Shown here: in pieces, positions 33,982 to 45,269 of the stretch
Layout: the number at the start of each line of letters is the position of its first letter
Numbering within the stretch: the first letter of the stretch is position 1
Source of the DNA: Glycine soja
Taxonomy: Eukaryota; Streptophyta; Magnoliopsida; Fabales; Fabaceae
Direction of reading: 5' to 3'
NCBI RefSeq assembly: GCF_004193775.1
Contig: NC_041011.1
Location: 9,575,656-9,639,655 of the forward strand
DNA: 64,000 nt
The notes under the pieces: model-generated
Seen by the model: only the letters and a program-made list of their open reading frames with translations
The model's database searches: none
What the model was told of the DNA's origin: nothing
Position numbers and translations under genes: made by a program

Positions 33982-34839
33982 GGTTTCTAAGGTTTATGAA
34001 TAAAATGTAGCTTTTTCAGCAACTTTTCCAATGACGCAAAGAACACCTCAAACGAACAACTATCACTCAAGATATGTTGTGGTCTTTTTAGGGTTGTCAT
34101 CATAAAACTAACATTAGACTTGGACAAATTTTCAAGTATTTTAACTATAAGCGATTAATCTAATACTCTTCTAACATCAAATATAATATAACATAATATA
34201 ATAAACACAATAACAATAACAATAATAATATAAACAATATGCACACGTGTATTTGAACACACACACTATCATGACACAAATACATGCTTAGGACAAAACT
34301 AATAATATACAAATATTTACAAAAAGTATAACAAAAAGGTCCTAATAAGAGTTCTCCTTATGGTATATTCTTAGTACTCAAAACATGGAGTGTTACATGC
34401 TAGGGTGAGACAAGTGAATCAAAAGAATGGGTTAAGCAGGTGTGAATGATGAGTTAACAACTTTTAATTAAAAAATTGAAATTGTAACTAATTTATTGGG
34501 TTTTTATTGCTTTAATCATATGTGTTTTTTAGTTTTTTTTCTTTAATTCATTCTATCGGTTTTAAAATCATTAGAAATTGTACTTTATTTTTTTAAAATC
34601 AATACTGAATATTTTAAAAAATGTCATAAATCATTTTTAAAATATTGAAATTTCACCAAAACACTTAATAGACTAAACCTAAATTTGAAAATTGAAGGAC
34701 GAAAAGCCAATAAATTTTTTTATTAGGGATCAAAAGCAAGATTCAAATATGTTTTTAAGGACCAAAAACATATTTAAGCTTGAATTTAAGTATCAAACTA
34801 AACCAAATATGAGACTTTTGACTGTGAAAGAATAATATT

Positions 34840-34847
34840 TGATGAAC
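34840..34847. repeat. 8-bp TSD of the hAT MITE, left copy
   Basis: gatgaacc, repeated at 35057-35064; copy A has a single copy. Confidence 0.9.
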
Positions 34848-35056
34848 CCAGTGGCGGACCTACACTATGGTGAGGGTGTGCACTTGCACCCCCCTCATTT
34901 TTTAAAATTCACCAATAAATTTTCTTTTAAATTAAAAATTATTAATAAAATCTTATATTTTTGTATTTTATTCCATCTATATTTATATAGTTGAACCCAC
35001 AAATTTTATTTTTTATAATTTGTTCCCACTGACTTAGGGTCTTGGTTCCGCCACTG
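34848..35056. mobile_element. hAT-type MITE, 209 bp
   Basis: Ends CAGTGGCGGACC and GGTTCCGCCACTG are inverted repeats, flanked by an 8-bp TSD (gatgaacc). The intact pre-insertion site survives in copy A near 31660. No coding capacity. Confidence 0.92.
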
Positions 35057-35283
35057 GATGAACCTGCCTTACTATGCTACGTCATACTTATTTAATGGGT
35101 CCATCTAATAACTGATAAGATATAATATCAGGGTCATAGTGTCTTAATGGTTAATTAATATGAACCATAAATACTCAATGAAAAAGTTAGCATCCTCAAT
35201 CAATACAAAAAAATAATATATAATATCAACCTTATTAAATTATTAAAAAAATAAGAGAGTAAATTACATGGTATTCTAATTAC

Positions 35284-35288
35284 CTTTT
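35284..35288. repeat. 5-bp TSD of solo LTR, left copy
   Basis: ctttt, repeated at 36706-36710. Confidence 0.85.
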
Positions 35289-36705
35289 TGTAGAAGCAAA
35301 GCTTCCAAGATTATTTTGATGATGCCAAAGATTTTTCAAACAAGATTAAAGAAATCAAGAAGATTCAAGAGAAGACTCAAGATATGCAAGAACCTCAAGA
35401 AAACACATCAAGATAAGTATAAAAAGAATTTTTCAAAGAAAAGATTGAATAGCACAATTTGTCCAAAATAATTTTTCAAAGAAAAATCTTTTACCTGAGT
35501 TTTTTACTCTAGTAATCGATTACCATATGGCAGTAATCGATTACCAGAAGCCCAAAACAATTTTATAACTGTTTTACAAAGTAGTAATCGATTACCATGG
35601 GCATGTAATCGATTACCAATGTTTTTGAACATTGAATTTCAAATCTCAAGAGTCAGAACTTGTGACAAAATATTTTCAAAATAGCATAATCGATTACACA
35701 ATATTTGTAATCGATTACCAGTGGTTCTGAACGTTGGATTTCAAACCTCAACATGAAGAGTCACAACTTTTACCAGTGACTGGTTTTTGAAAAATTACTA
35801 AGAGTCACAACTTTTACAGTGACTGGTTTTGAAAAATAAATTGCCAAAGAGTCACAACTTTTAAAGTGATTAGTTTTTGCCAAGAGTCACAACTTTTAAC
35901 ATGGTTCTTCAAGAGCCATCAAATGATTATAAATATGTGACCATGAGACGAATTTCAAAACACTGATTAACACTAATTCTCAACATCTTTCTAAGAGTTT
36001 TTGTTCAACACTTGCTTTGTCAAGAAAAATTTATTGGGCAAAAACTCGTGCTATTCTATTTTCTTCCTCTCCTCCATTCTTACAAAAAAAATTTCAAGAG
36101 ACCTACTCTTGGTGACTGTTTTCAAGAGAAGGTCTTCTTGGTTGCAAACACTGAACACAAGGGACCAACATTCCTTGGGTTCATTGCAAGAAGCAGGATT
36201 TGCTTCTTGGTTGATCACTGGACACAAAAGACCAACGTCTTTTGGGTTCAGTGCAAAAAGTGGGTGTAACTTCTTGGTTATTATCATTGGACACAAGGGA
36301 CCAACATTCCTTGGGGTTCATTGCAAGAAGTGGGAATAACTTCTTGGTTGTAATCACTTATTAGAAAGGAGGGAAGTCCTTTGTGGTTCATTGCTTGTAA
36401 AGGATTTTACAAGGATAGTGGAAATCTTAAGCAGGTTGCTTGGGAACTGGATGTAGGCACGGGTTGTGGCCGAACCAGTATAAATTTGGTTTTGCATTCT
36501 CTCTTTCCTTAATCTTTTTTACTTTCTGTTGTGTTAATATTTCTTTAAGTTTACTTCTCCTTATTTTTTATTCGAGTAACTTACAATTAAAGAAATAATT
36601 GAATCTAGGGAATATCTAAGAAAGGGAAATTTTCAATTAGGAATAGTCAACAAAATCTTAATTCAACCCCTCATTCTTAAAATTTCTGAGGCCACTTGTT
36701 CAACA
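35289..36705 (+). mobile_element. Solo LTR, Sirevirus-like, in copy B
   Basis: Begins TGTAGAAGCAAAGCTTCC and ends GGCCACTTGTTCAACA, 1,417 bp, with TSD ctttt. Palindromes of TAATCGATTACCA type lie at about 35514-35720 and a TATA-like ATTATAAATATG near 35929. Copy A keeps the uninterrupted site 'attaccttttatctca' near 31887, which proves the insertion and its boundaries. Confidence 0.95.
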
Positions 36706-36710
36706 CTTTT

Positions 36711-37153
36711 ATCTCATTTTCTAGTCTTAAATTCAACCACTCTTTAAATACTAAAAACATAATAAAATAATGTTGGCAAGTAATTATCAACCAAAAGAAG
36801 GGGTAAAATGAAGAATGAGAAATAAATTTTACTCTAAAATAAATATATGCATTCAATCACCCCCCTACTTTTTCATCTTATATAATGGTCTACGGTCCAG
36901 GCCCTTAAACACATACCACTTGCTTGGTGTTAGAGCTTGGTATGCCATTCTCCTATGAACCTTTCACCCTACTCCTTTTCTCCTTCAAAACTTGAATTAC
37001 CTTCAACCAAACCTTGTTTTTCAAGCCTCTAACGGTACATAGATGTTTACCTTGCTTTTTTTCTTTTTCCTTTTTTTTACTTAACCCAAGTTTTTATGTG
37101 CTTGTTTTATCTACTAGTTTGAGTGATAACAGGTAACATACTTTGGAATAAAC
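36711..37153. other. Upstream region of the GIR-like gene, copy B
   Basis: Collinear with the copy A upstream region, including the leader 'ggtctacggtccaggccctt' near 36887 and a possible 5'-UTR intron ending at 'gataacag' near 37131. The solo LTR now separates it from about 1.4 kb of former upstream DNA. Confidence 0.45.
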
Positions 37154-37247
37154 ATGAATGACGGAAATGGAACCACTCCAACAATGGTGTCACCACCTTC
37201 ACCACATAGCTCATGTGCGTCCACTAAGCCCAACCAAGAGGGCAACC

Positions 37248-37278
<31 letters not shown>

Positions 37279-37468
37279 CGACAACGACAATGACAACAAC
37301 GACAGAACCAACAACAACAACAATAACGAGAACAACAATAACAATAACCCTAAAGCTCCTTCCTTGGTGCTAGTAGGGTGCCCTCACTACCTTATGTATC
37401 TGATGATCTCTGACGATAACCTCAAGTGCCCAAAATGCAAAAGCGCTAATTTGATTCATTTTACCTAA
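37154..37468 (+). CDS. GIR-like (GL2-interacting repressor family) small protein, copy B
   Basis: A 104-aa frame: SPPSPHSSCASTKPNQE near residues 13-29, an Asn-rich tract, then SLVLVGCPHYLMYLMIS and CPKCKSANLIHF at the C-terminus. The paired CxxC-type segment and the PSSC block are those of GIR proteins, which in Arabidopsis bind GLABRA2 and recruit TOPLESS to restrain root hair genes (recalled family knowledge). Two departures are clear: there is no N-terminal EAR motif, and the first CPRC is CPHY, so one metal ligand is lost. The poly-Asn tract comes from an expanded CAACAA repeat and differs from copy A. A 5'-UTR intron is plausible. Function is uncertain; it could be expressed or decaying. 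Confidence 0.55.
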
Positions 37469-38740
37469 ACATAAGAAGGGGACAAAGTACTATGCTACCT
37501 TGTTTCTAATTTTGCATTCTATGTTGCAAGTAAGACATGTTAGCATTTCACCTAGGAAGTTTCCTTTTTGTATCTTTCTTTAGTATTACCCCCTATTTTT
37601 ATCTTTTTTAAACCATTTTTATGAGTAATGCTACATGTGCTCCACTTTTCACCTTGAATTTCTTTACTTACGAAGGAAATCACAAAAGAGTTGAGTGTAA
37701 ATAGCACTTCTCTTGTTAGATAAATGGTTTCCTGAACTACGTTGTTCATTTTAAATTAATATTATGTTAGTCGGTTTCCTTTATTAGTGTGGATCATGAA
37801 AAAATATTGTAGCCTTGATTACAAAATGAGAGTGCATTGCTAAGTATTATTTGATTCGCAAATGAATAAGACCATTTTTATTTTAACATATTAACAATAT
37901 GAAATTATTTTACATTATCAATAAAGAAACTTCTACGGTGAACATATTAGCAAATGGTCCATCGTGAAAAAGTTAGAAAAGAAATTATTATATCTTAAAT
38001 ATTATTATCTGTTTTATAATTTTTTATTTTAAAAATGAAAATGACAAGTATACCCCTAGTAATTATAACTTAAATGACTATGGTACCCCTATTACAAAAT
38101 TGATTTTTTGGACAATATTTTTCCCTTTTCTTTCCCAACATACCTTATTCTTCCTTTGCATCCTTCTCTCGACCTCCATCTCCTTCTTGAGTACCATCAC
38201 ACCTCTATTGGGATGTCTTTTCTTTTATCAGTGGCACTGCCATCACCTTCAGCCTCCGCAAAGTTGTCCCCTGCGCCGACAAGGGCGGCTTTGCACTTTT
38301 CATCACTTTCTCTCCATTCTTCCCCAAATCCGTGCATAGCAGAAGATGTTGACACCATCTACCCGAAGTTTCCCTCACAGCAACGGTGAAAAAAAGGCAG
38401 CAACGACAACAAAGTCGGGAATCCAGTAAGGAGGTCGAGGAAGTGGAAGGAAATAGTGGCAATGTTGCGCATGCAACGATCAATTTTTAATTATTTTTCC
38501 GAATCACATTTGTTATTTCTTTTTTGATTATTCACAATTTTTGTACCCAACCCAAAATAGAATAACATAAATTTAGAAACTAAGCCCAAGAAAAAAAAAA
38601 TCTTTTTTGCTTTACATTTTGTGTTTTTGGTGTTGTTGTGTACAATGAGTTGCCCTCAAATTGTGAAAGAAAAAAAAATGTTTTTCATGATCAAATGACC
38701 TACTATGGAATTGATTTTCTCAAATGTAGAAGTTTAGTTT
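37469..38740. other. Downstream flank of copy B, no secure gene
   Basis: Collinear with 32594-33981. The Ser/Leu-rich frame at 38108-38389 is not preserved relative to copy A and is not called. Confidence 0.4.
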
Positions 38741-38744
38741 GGTT

Positions 38745-40169
38745 TCAAATGACCTACCAATGTAGTTGTGTTCGCGTTTTTTGGGTCGACAAACATCTTT
38801 GTTTTTCGCCGATACGAGACCATATAATCCGAGTTAAAGTTCAGTAGGCCCTCTTGTCGAGGATAACCGTCGACTCTAAAATCAGCTCGATTATTCCATT
38901 GATTTATCATTGGGGCGAACAGTTGTCCCCAATTTTCAGCTTGTTTGCCTTCCAGTGTTATGCCATGAATATTCAAGGGTTGCGAAGGACACCCTGAAAT
39001 TGGTTGTTGCATTCCAAATTGTCTCAGTACTCTATCTGGTTGGTGCCACTCAATAACTTAGAAACAAATTAGTGGCACCACCGCACACCACGCTACACTT
39101 CCAACTAAACAAATTAGAGGCAACAACGCCATAACATTTGTTGTGTAAGGCTCCCACAGAAACTGCATATAACAACACAGTGGTTTATTTCCAGTGAAAT
39201 ATGACATATTATTTATTATGTAACAAATACATTCACATGTTCTTACCTCGTGTCATTTCATGATGTCTAATTTGCAAAGAAAAACTATCAAATCTTCGTT
39301 GCCGATATGTTGATTACCACGTCGCAACCACCTTAAAAAAATTATAAATTAAAATACGTTATATTATTAATTATTTTGAAATTAAATCAAATCTTTTAAA
39401 CGACTAACCTGTGCCCGAGTGGTTTATTTTCTACTGGGGGAGGAGTCCTCTTTGGAGCCAAAGTTGTACATTGTTTCCATGTCCACATCTGTATTAAGAT
39501 GCACATACCTCCGATTGATTTAATTTTATAATCGATGGCGCTGCACATCTCTCTATATAAATAAGCAAGAACGGCAGGTCCCCATGCATACGTGCTGCAC
39601 TCTCTAAAGTCACGTAAAAATAACAGGTACCTTAGGGAAACTTTGCTACTGCCTTTGTCAACAAACAAGACATCGCCAATGAATCTTAATATCCATGCAC
39701 GGGTAAACCTTTCTACTTGTGGTAGGTTACTGTCATGGTTATTTAATTGGGGAAAATGGTGAGTCAACCAACTTAATTTAATCATACTCACTTAAAGTTC
39801 ACCTTCTTGTGGTATGACTCCTAACAATTCTTCACATAAATCAGCCCAATTAAGGTTTGTTGGACCAATTAATGGTGAGCCATACACGCGGAGACCTAAT
39901 AAAACAGAGGCATCTTGAAGAGTAATAGTACACTCTCCGCATCTCATGTGGAAAGTATGTGTTTCCGGTCTCCATCTTTCTATCAAGGCACTAATTAATG
40001 CCGCGTTTATTTTTAAATATCTCATCTTCATAATCCAGTAAAAACCAGGTTGCCGAAGTAGAGGAATGATTTCTTCTTGACCTTGATACGTGGGGATAAC
40101 TCGTCTAATATGTAATTTTCTATCTTCTTCCCTATTCCAAATATGTTGTGAAACATGCTTATCTTGCAT
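38745..40169 (-). pseudogene. PMD (MAIN-like) pseudogene, third copy
   Basis: From the ATG at 40169 the frame reads HVSQHIWNREEDRKLHIRR, INAALISALIERW, THTFHMRCGECTITLQDASV and LIGPTNLNWADLCEELLG, then stops; the next frame (39791-39396) gives VKLSWL-like, VERFTRAWILRFIGDVLF, FRECSTYAWGPAVLAYLYREM and IGGMCILIQMWTW. After an intron-like gap comes a block with an in-frame stop just before VIEWHQPDRVLRQFG, then PSQPLNIHGITL and FNSDYMVSYRRKTKMF. It belongs to the large 'phosphatase 7 long form homolog' branch of PMD proteins. The 3' end is cut at the border of duplication copy B. The N-terminal exon looks better preserved than the rest. An inverted-motif array lies 1 kb upstream. Confidence 0.8.
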
Positions 40170-40788
40170 TCACATCACGTCACCATCAACTGGACCAGAT
40201 TTAATTTGCATATTTGACGAAGATGATGAACAAGATGTCATTTATACTGCAAAATTAAATACACTTATAAAATTTAATAATACAACTGACAAAATATTTT
40301 ATAAATTAAGTACAATTGCAAAAATTAAATTAAATATATCTAAAAATTATTAATTACACCATAAATATATTATATAAAATAAAATAAAAAACATGTAAAC
40401 AAACAAACAAAATAAATTATCTATTAAAAATAACAACAACATGTAAAAAATATATATTTCAATTTATAACAAAAAATATATTTTTCAATTTATATATTTG
40501 AACGTGTGTAATATTAACACAAATAATTAACCTAAGCTACGAGAATATTAACACAAATAATTAACCTAAGCTATGTGACACAAATAATTAGCACAATATT
40601 AACCTCCAACAAATAATTTAAATATCAAGAACACTACAAATAAAACACAAAAATTAACTAACGTACCGGGATTTGATACAACTAACTGGATTAGAATAAC
40701 CACCACAACGTAACACCACAAGCAATTTGTGCCACCGCCACAAGCTTTTCCGCCACCATCACACGCTTAACAGCACCAACACTTTCTC

Positions 40789-40861
<73 letters not shown>

Positions 40862-41154
40862 CAACCACCACCCTTAAAAAATTTCATTATTTCATGTACA
40901 AATTGCATGGCTAATATGAACAACATTCAACTAGTATTAATTTAAATAACAAAATAAATTTAAAAAAACAACAGCTTAGAAACTAGTATTAATTTAAATA
41001 TCAACAGCCCTAGAAGTGTTAATACAAAATAAATTTAAATAACAGCAGCCTAGAAGCTAGTATTAATTTAAATATTAACAGCCCTAGAAGTCTTAATGCA
41101 AACTAAATTTAAGTTGTTTACCCACCACCACCACTTGAAGGAAGAAGCAGCCTC
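40170..41154. other. AT-rich upstream region of the PMD pseudogene
   Basis: Mostly AT-rich, with short repeats ('ctagaagctagtattaatttaaat' type phrases near 40970-41070) and the (AT)n tract. No gene seen. Confidence 0.5.
40793..40859. repeat. (AT)n microsatellite
   Basis: About 65 bp of uninterrupted AT repeat. Confidence 0.97.
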
Positions 41155-41577
41155 AATGATTTCGCTATAACCTTTGGCGAAACAAGCAAGCAAGGAAGGA
41201 GGAATTTTTTTTCATCACGCAGCTCACACCATGGACGCGTTAAATAGGAAAATAAGCACAGCATGAAGCTGTTTCGCCAATGGGAATGGCGAAACCCACA
41301 GCCTGTTTCGCCAACAGACTTTGCGAAACCACTTGCACCTGCACTGCTGCTCTGCGCACCTGCACCTGTTCTCCCTGCCACCTGCACCTGCTCTGCGCCT
41401 AGCTTGCTGCCCATCATGCAACCTAAATCGCCAGTCAAACTGGCAAAATCCAGTGCATGGCTATACCGCCAGCACCAGTGGCGAAACCACTGGCTTTCTC
41501 GCCAGTGGTAGTGGCGAAAAGTCACGCGTTGCTCCCAGGGCCATTTTGCCAGTTGCAGTGGCGATATCCATGTTGTT
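41155..41577. repeat. Inverted-motif array TTTCGCCA / TGGCGAAA
   Basis: The octamer TTTCGCCA and its complement alternate many times, often as back-to-back pairs separated by 5-20 bp ('tttcgccaatgggaatggcgaaa'-like pairs), with point-mutated copies (GCGATA, GGCAAA). It lies about 1 kb upstream of the PMD pseudogene, in the same relative position as the TTCCGGAA array to the PMD gene in MULE-1. The right border may be the end of an unrecognised element near 41660. Confidence 0.85.
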
Positions 41578-41659
41578 CCACGTAAAAAATAAACCCCTCT
41601 TTAAAATAGTTTAAAATAGACCTATTCCTAAAAATAGTTTGTAAAAGACCCCATTAGGG

Positions 41660-41900
41660 CAATTTGCCCCTAGTCTGAATTGAATTTTTACTTATTTGAA
41701 TTGGATTGATATGTGATGGGATAGGCCAATAGTTGGTTGGCTAATTTCTTTATTTACTTTTTATAATTGATAAAATTACATATGATAAATTTAATATTAC
41801 ATGTGTTGCTAATATTCATTTTAATGTCAATATTTTATGCACATAATGTTTTGTTTTTAATTTTTAGTATTTTATTATTGTTACAATTGACATATTTTTC

Positions 41901-41998
<98 letters not shown>

Positions 41999-43629
41999 TT
42001 TACTATTTTATAGTACAAATTAAAAAATATATATAATTAATTATTTTTTCATAATTTTAACATTTTATATTAAAATTAATTTATTTTTCATAATTATAAT
42101 TTTTTATATTTTAAAAATGAGGCTTACGAATCAACCTCTCTGGTCCACTATCTAACAAACTGGACAAGACTATCAAAATTTAAGCATGTATTTGGGATAG
42201 TGGCGAAAATTAGATTGTTTCAATAATCCATTATTGTTATAATCAAATAGAATTAGAATTAGTTTTTGTTTGTGTAACTTTGCTGAAATTTTGTTTGAAG
42301 ATACTACCTTTGATCCTTATAAAAATCATCAATCCATATCTTTAATTTCGACCTTATAATCAGTTTTTACATAGTTGAATTTTTAACTTCAAACAAATAA
42401 TTTATTTTAAAAAAAAATAGCTTTTCCAAATTTAAGTTAGATTCTCAAACATCTCGTTTATTATTAAAAAAGTTAAAATGATACATTCCCAAACATGCTA
42501 GGCTACCATTAAATTAACTCGGCTCACTCCAATTTTAAAAAATATCACCTAAATTAAGAGCTATATGCACCACTAACTCGATCAATACACAACAATTGAA
42601 TTTTTTTTAGCCCTCCTCCCATTTATGATGAAAAAAGAAAAAATTCTGATTAATCCAAAATTTAATTAAAAAGTAAATAAAATTTAATTAAAAATTATTT
42701 CTGTCAAATATCAAACTCAAATAATATTTAAACAATTTAACCTTAATTTTAAGAGATTAGTCATATATATCGATTACTTCCTTTCCAACTATTGACTTTT
42801 GATGAAGGAAAGTGAGTTCACACTGTCAAAGAGACCATGATTTCCACTCTCGCATTACTTCTTACATTGTTTTCGACATTCTGCACCTTGAATATCTACC
42901 TACTTTCTTCCATCCAGGAATAGGATTGCTTTATTATTGAAATCCTAATAATTAACCTAGTAACTTTGGCTTTCGGGATGGACAAGCTGGTTCATTATTA
43001 TGTTTCAGGAGTTTTGGGTAGTTTTTTTAAATGACAGAATATAAAAATTATTATTTTTATTTTGTTGTATAATCTTTAGTACAATTCTAGTAGTGATTAC
43101 CTTCTCTCTTTGTATAGATGCTTTGAGGATATGATTTACTTTATTTATATCCACGTATTATGAATTGTTTATTTTAATACGACACTGAGTTATGATTAGT
43201 AATTTATTTTGTGTGAATTGTTAATTATGATTACTAATCTTGAATTATGATTACCAATTAATGCATGCTATTTAATGTTATTTTATAAATACTCTCTGAG
43301 TATGTGTTGTGTTAGTCAATCATTGGTATTAGACTTCAAAACCCAATTTAATTATATATACATATTATTTATAATTAAATTACTAGTTAATTTGATTTAT
43401 CTTTTTATTTAATTGATTCAATTTCATATTTTTTTATTAAAAATTCAATTTAATCTCTTAATTTTAAAAATGATACAACATTATCCTTTTTCATTAATTG
43501 AGAGAAGCGTCATCAATGACTTATACATAACACAATAAAAAAGTGACGAATAGTGGATGGTCCAATAGGCTACTACTATTTGGTTGATGGAAAGAGTAAA
43601 TATTAAATCAATTTAAAAAATTTGAGGAT
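41660..43629. other. AT-rich intergenic DNA
   Basis: Contains the (ATT)n tract and no recognisable gene. Confidence 0.5.
41901..41996. repeat. (ATT)n microsatellite
   Basis: About 95 bp of uninterrupted TAT repeats, a common soybean-type tract. Confidence 0.97.
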
Positions 43630-44145
43630 TAAATTAAACTGTTGATTAAAATGTATTTTTTTTCTCTTATTTTTTAAATTTTTAATTTTAATTCTTCTAT
43701 AATTTAACTGAAACATTTTGTTTTTCACTTTTAAAAAATTATGATTTTAGTTTCTCTATTTTTTAATTGAGACATTTTCTCCATCACTTTTAAAAAATTT
43801 GTAATTTTAGTTCTTTGATGAATTTTAAACTTACCGTATCGATTTTTTAAATAAATTAAGTTTGTTAGCAATTAAATAATTTTGAGGATTTTATATGAAT
43901 AATAAACAAACACGTGTCAATCAAAGTGTATAGAGTAAATAAATTAACATTTAAAATTAGACATATAACTAAAATTATAAATTTTTAAAAGTAAGAAACA
44001 AAATGTCTCAATTAAAAATGAAAGATTAAAATAACACATTTTTTAAAAATGAAAGATGAATTGAAATGTCTCAAGTAAAAAAATAGAAAGAGAAAATCAC
44101 AAATTTTAAAAAATAAAAAGATAAAAAATACATTTTAATCTAAAC
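43630..44145. mobile_element. Foldback MITE-like inverted repeat
   Basis: The left arm (GATTAAAATGTATTTTTT, then 'tgagacattttctcc') is the imperfect complement of the right arm ('aaatgtctcaa', then AAAAAATACATTTTAATC). The centre is near 43890. No gene and no clear TSD. Confidence 0.6.
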
Positions 44146-44356
44146 TTTTTAATAAAAAAATCAAATTAAATTAATTAAACAAAAAACAAATTACACAAAT
44201 CTCTCTCGTCACATCTACTCAAATTACACATGCATCCCCTTTAATTTTATTTTTTTTACATTACTTTGCCTCTCTTCCCCTAACACCATTATGTTTTCAT
44301 CTTTTTTTACAAGCCCAAAAAAGCCCTCTCCTCTATTTGCAACGGGTCTCACCCTA

Positions 44357-44365
44357 TGAAACAAA
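44357..44365. repeat. 9-bp TSD of MULE-2, left copy
   Basis: tgaaacaaa, identical to 49571-49579. Confidence 0.93.
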
Positions 44366-44450
44366 GAGTGTTGATAGGTGCACCCAGCATTATTGCTGGT
44401 GCACCCAACTTTCTAAAAAAATGGCAAAATTATCCTTACTTGGTTTTCCT

Positions 44451-44600
44451 CTTACGAATCAACTTGATTCGTAAGTTGATCCGTAAGAGACTTTCAGATC
44501 AACTTGATCAGGAAGTTACGGATCAAGTTGATCCGGAAGTCTCTTACGGATCGATCAAGTTGATCCGGAAGTCTCTTACGGATCTTGTAGATCCGTAAGA
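44451..44600. repeat. Left subterminal array of MULE-2, GATCCGTAAG inverted motifs
   Basis: Repeats of CTTACGGATC and its complement, joined by 'aagttgatc', including palindromes around AACTTGATCC and CTTACG(G/A)ATC. It occupies the position of the TTCCGGAA array in MULE-1 but uses a different motif. Confidence 0.85.
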
Positions 44601-45269
44601 GGAAAAATAATAATTTATTAAATATACAACATAATTAAAGATATTGTTTAAGTTATTTTATACATATTAATAAAAATCAATAAATACATAAAAGATAATA
44701 ATAATTTTATAAAATTAATATTATCATCATTAATTTATTTTTTATTTTTATAATTAATCATATTATTAATATTATAAACAATATAAAAAAAATAATTAGT
44801 ATTATATTAAAAATTAAAATACTAACTACTTTATAATAGATTTTTTTACATGATCATTAGTATAAGTGAGAAAATAGTAATTATAAGAGAATTTAAAAAT
44901 ATTAGCACGTTATATAAAATAAGGATCTTAGACAACGAATGATATCCATTTTTTGTTTAATTTTTTTTCTACACCCTTTTCAACTTCTTTATTTCAATGA
45001 TATTTAAAGTTATATTTCAAATTATTTTTTATTAGTTGGTAAACTAAGTTAACTAGACCATTTATAATAATTACATATACTATAACTAAGTTAATTAGAC
45101 CATTTTAATAACACACGTGTATATAGACACAAATCAAATACACAATCAATGGAAATAAATAAAACTAACATTACTAATGAAAATAAATAAAACCAACAAT
45201 ACTCATGAAATGAGTTCATGTACAATATCTGTATATACATGGAATATCAATATAAAATATGTACATAAA
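44601..45269. other. AT-rich DNA inside MULE-2, 3' of the PMD pseudogene
   Basis: No gene recognised; probably 3' flank of the PMD pseudogene. Confidence 0.5.

Larger units (their letters stand above)
33982..38740. repeat. Tandem duplication, copy B (with later insertions)
   Basis: Same order as copy A, enlarged by the hAT MITE at 34848-35056 and the solo LTR at 35289-36705. It starts inside the right arm of the outer LTR (terminus GTGTTACA then tgcta near 34391-34404) and ends where a PMD pseudogene segment begins. Confidence 0.85.

Noticed and set aside
37114..37373. Poly-Leu and poly-Thr frames overlapping the GIR-like gene
   Set aside because: They are other-frame readings of the CAACAA repeat.
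38745..41660. A third complete MULE around the PMD pseudogene
   Set aside because: No matching TIR pair or 9-bp TSD could be found; the left side is cut at the duplication border, so only the pseudogene and the motif array are called.
40793..42036. Tyr/Ile repeat frames across the (AT)n and (ATT)n tracts
   Set aside because: Microsatellite translations.
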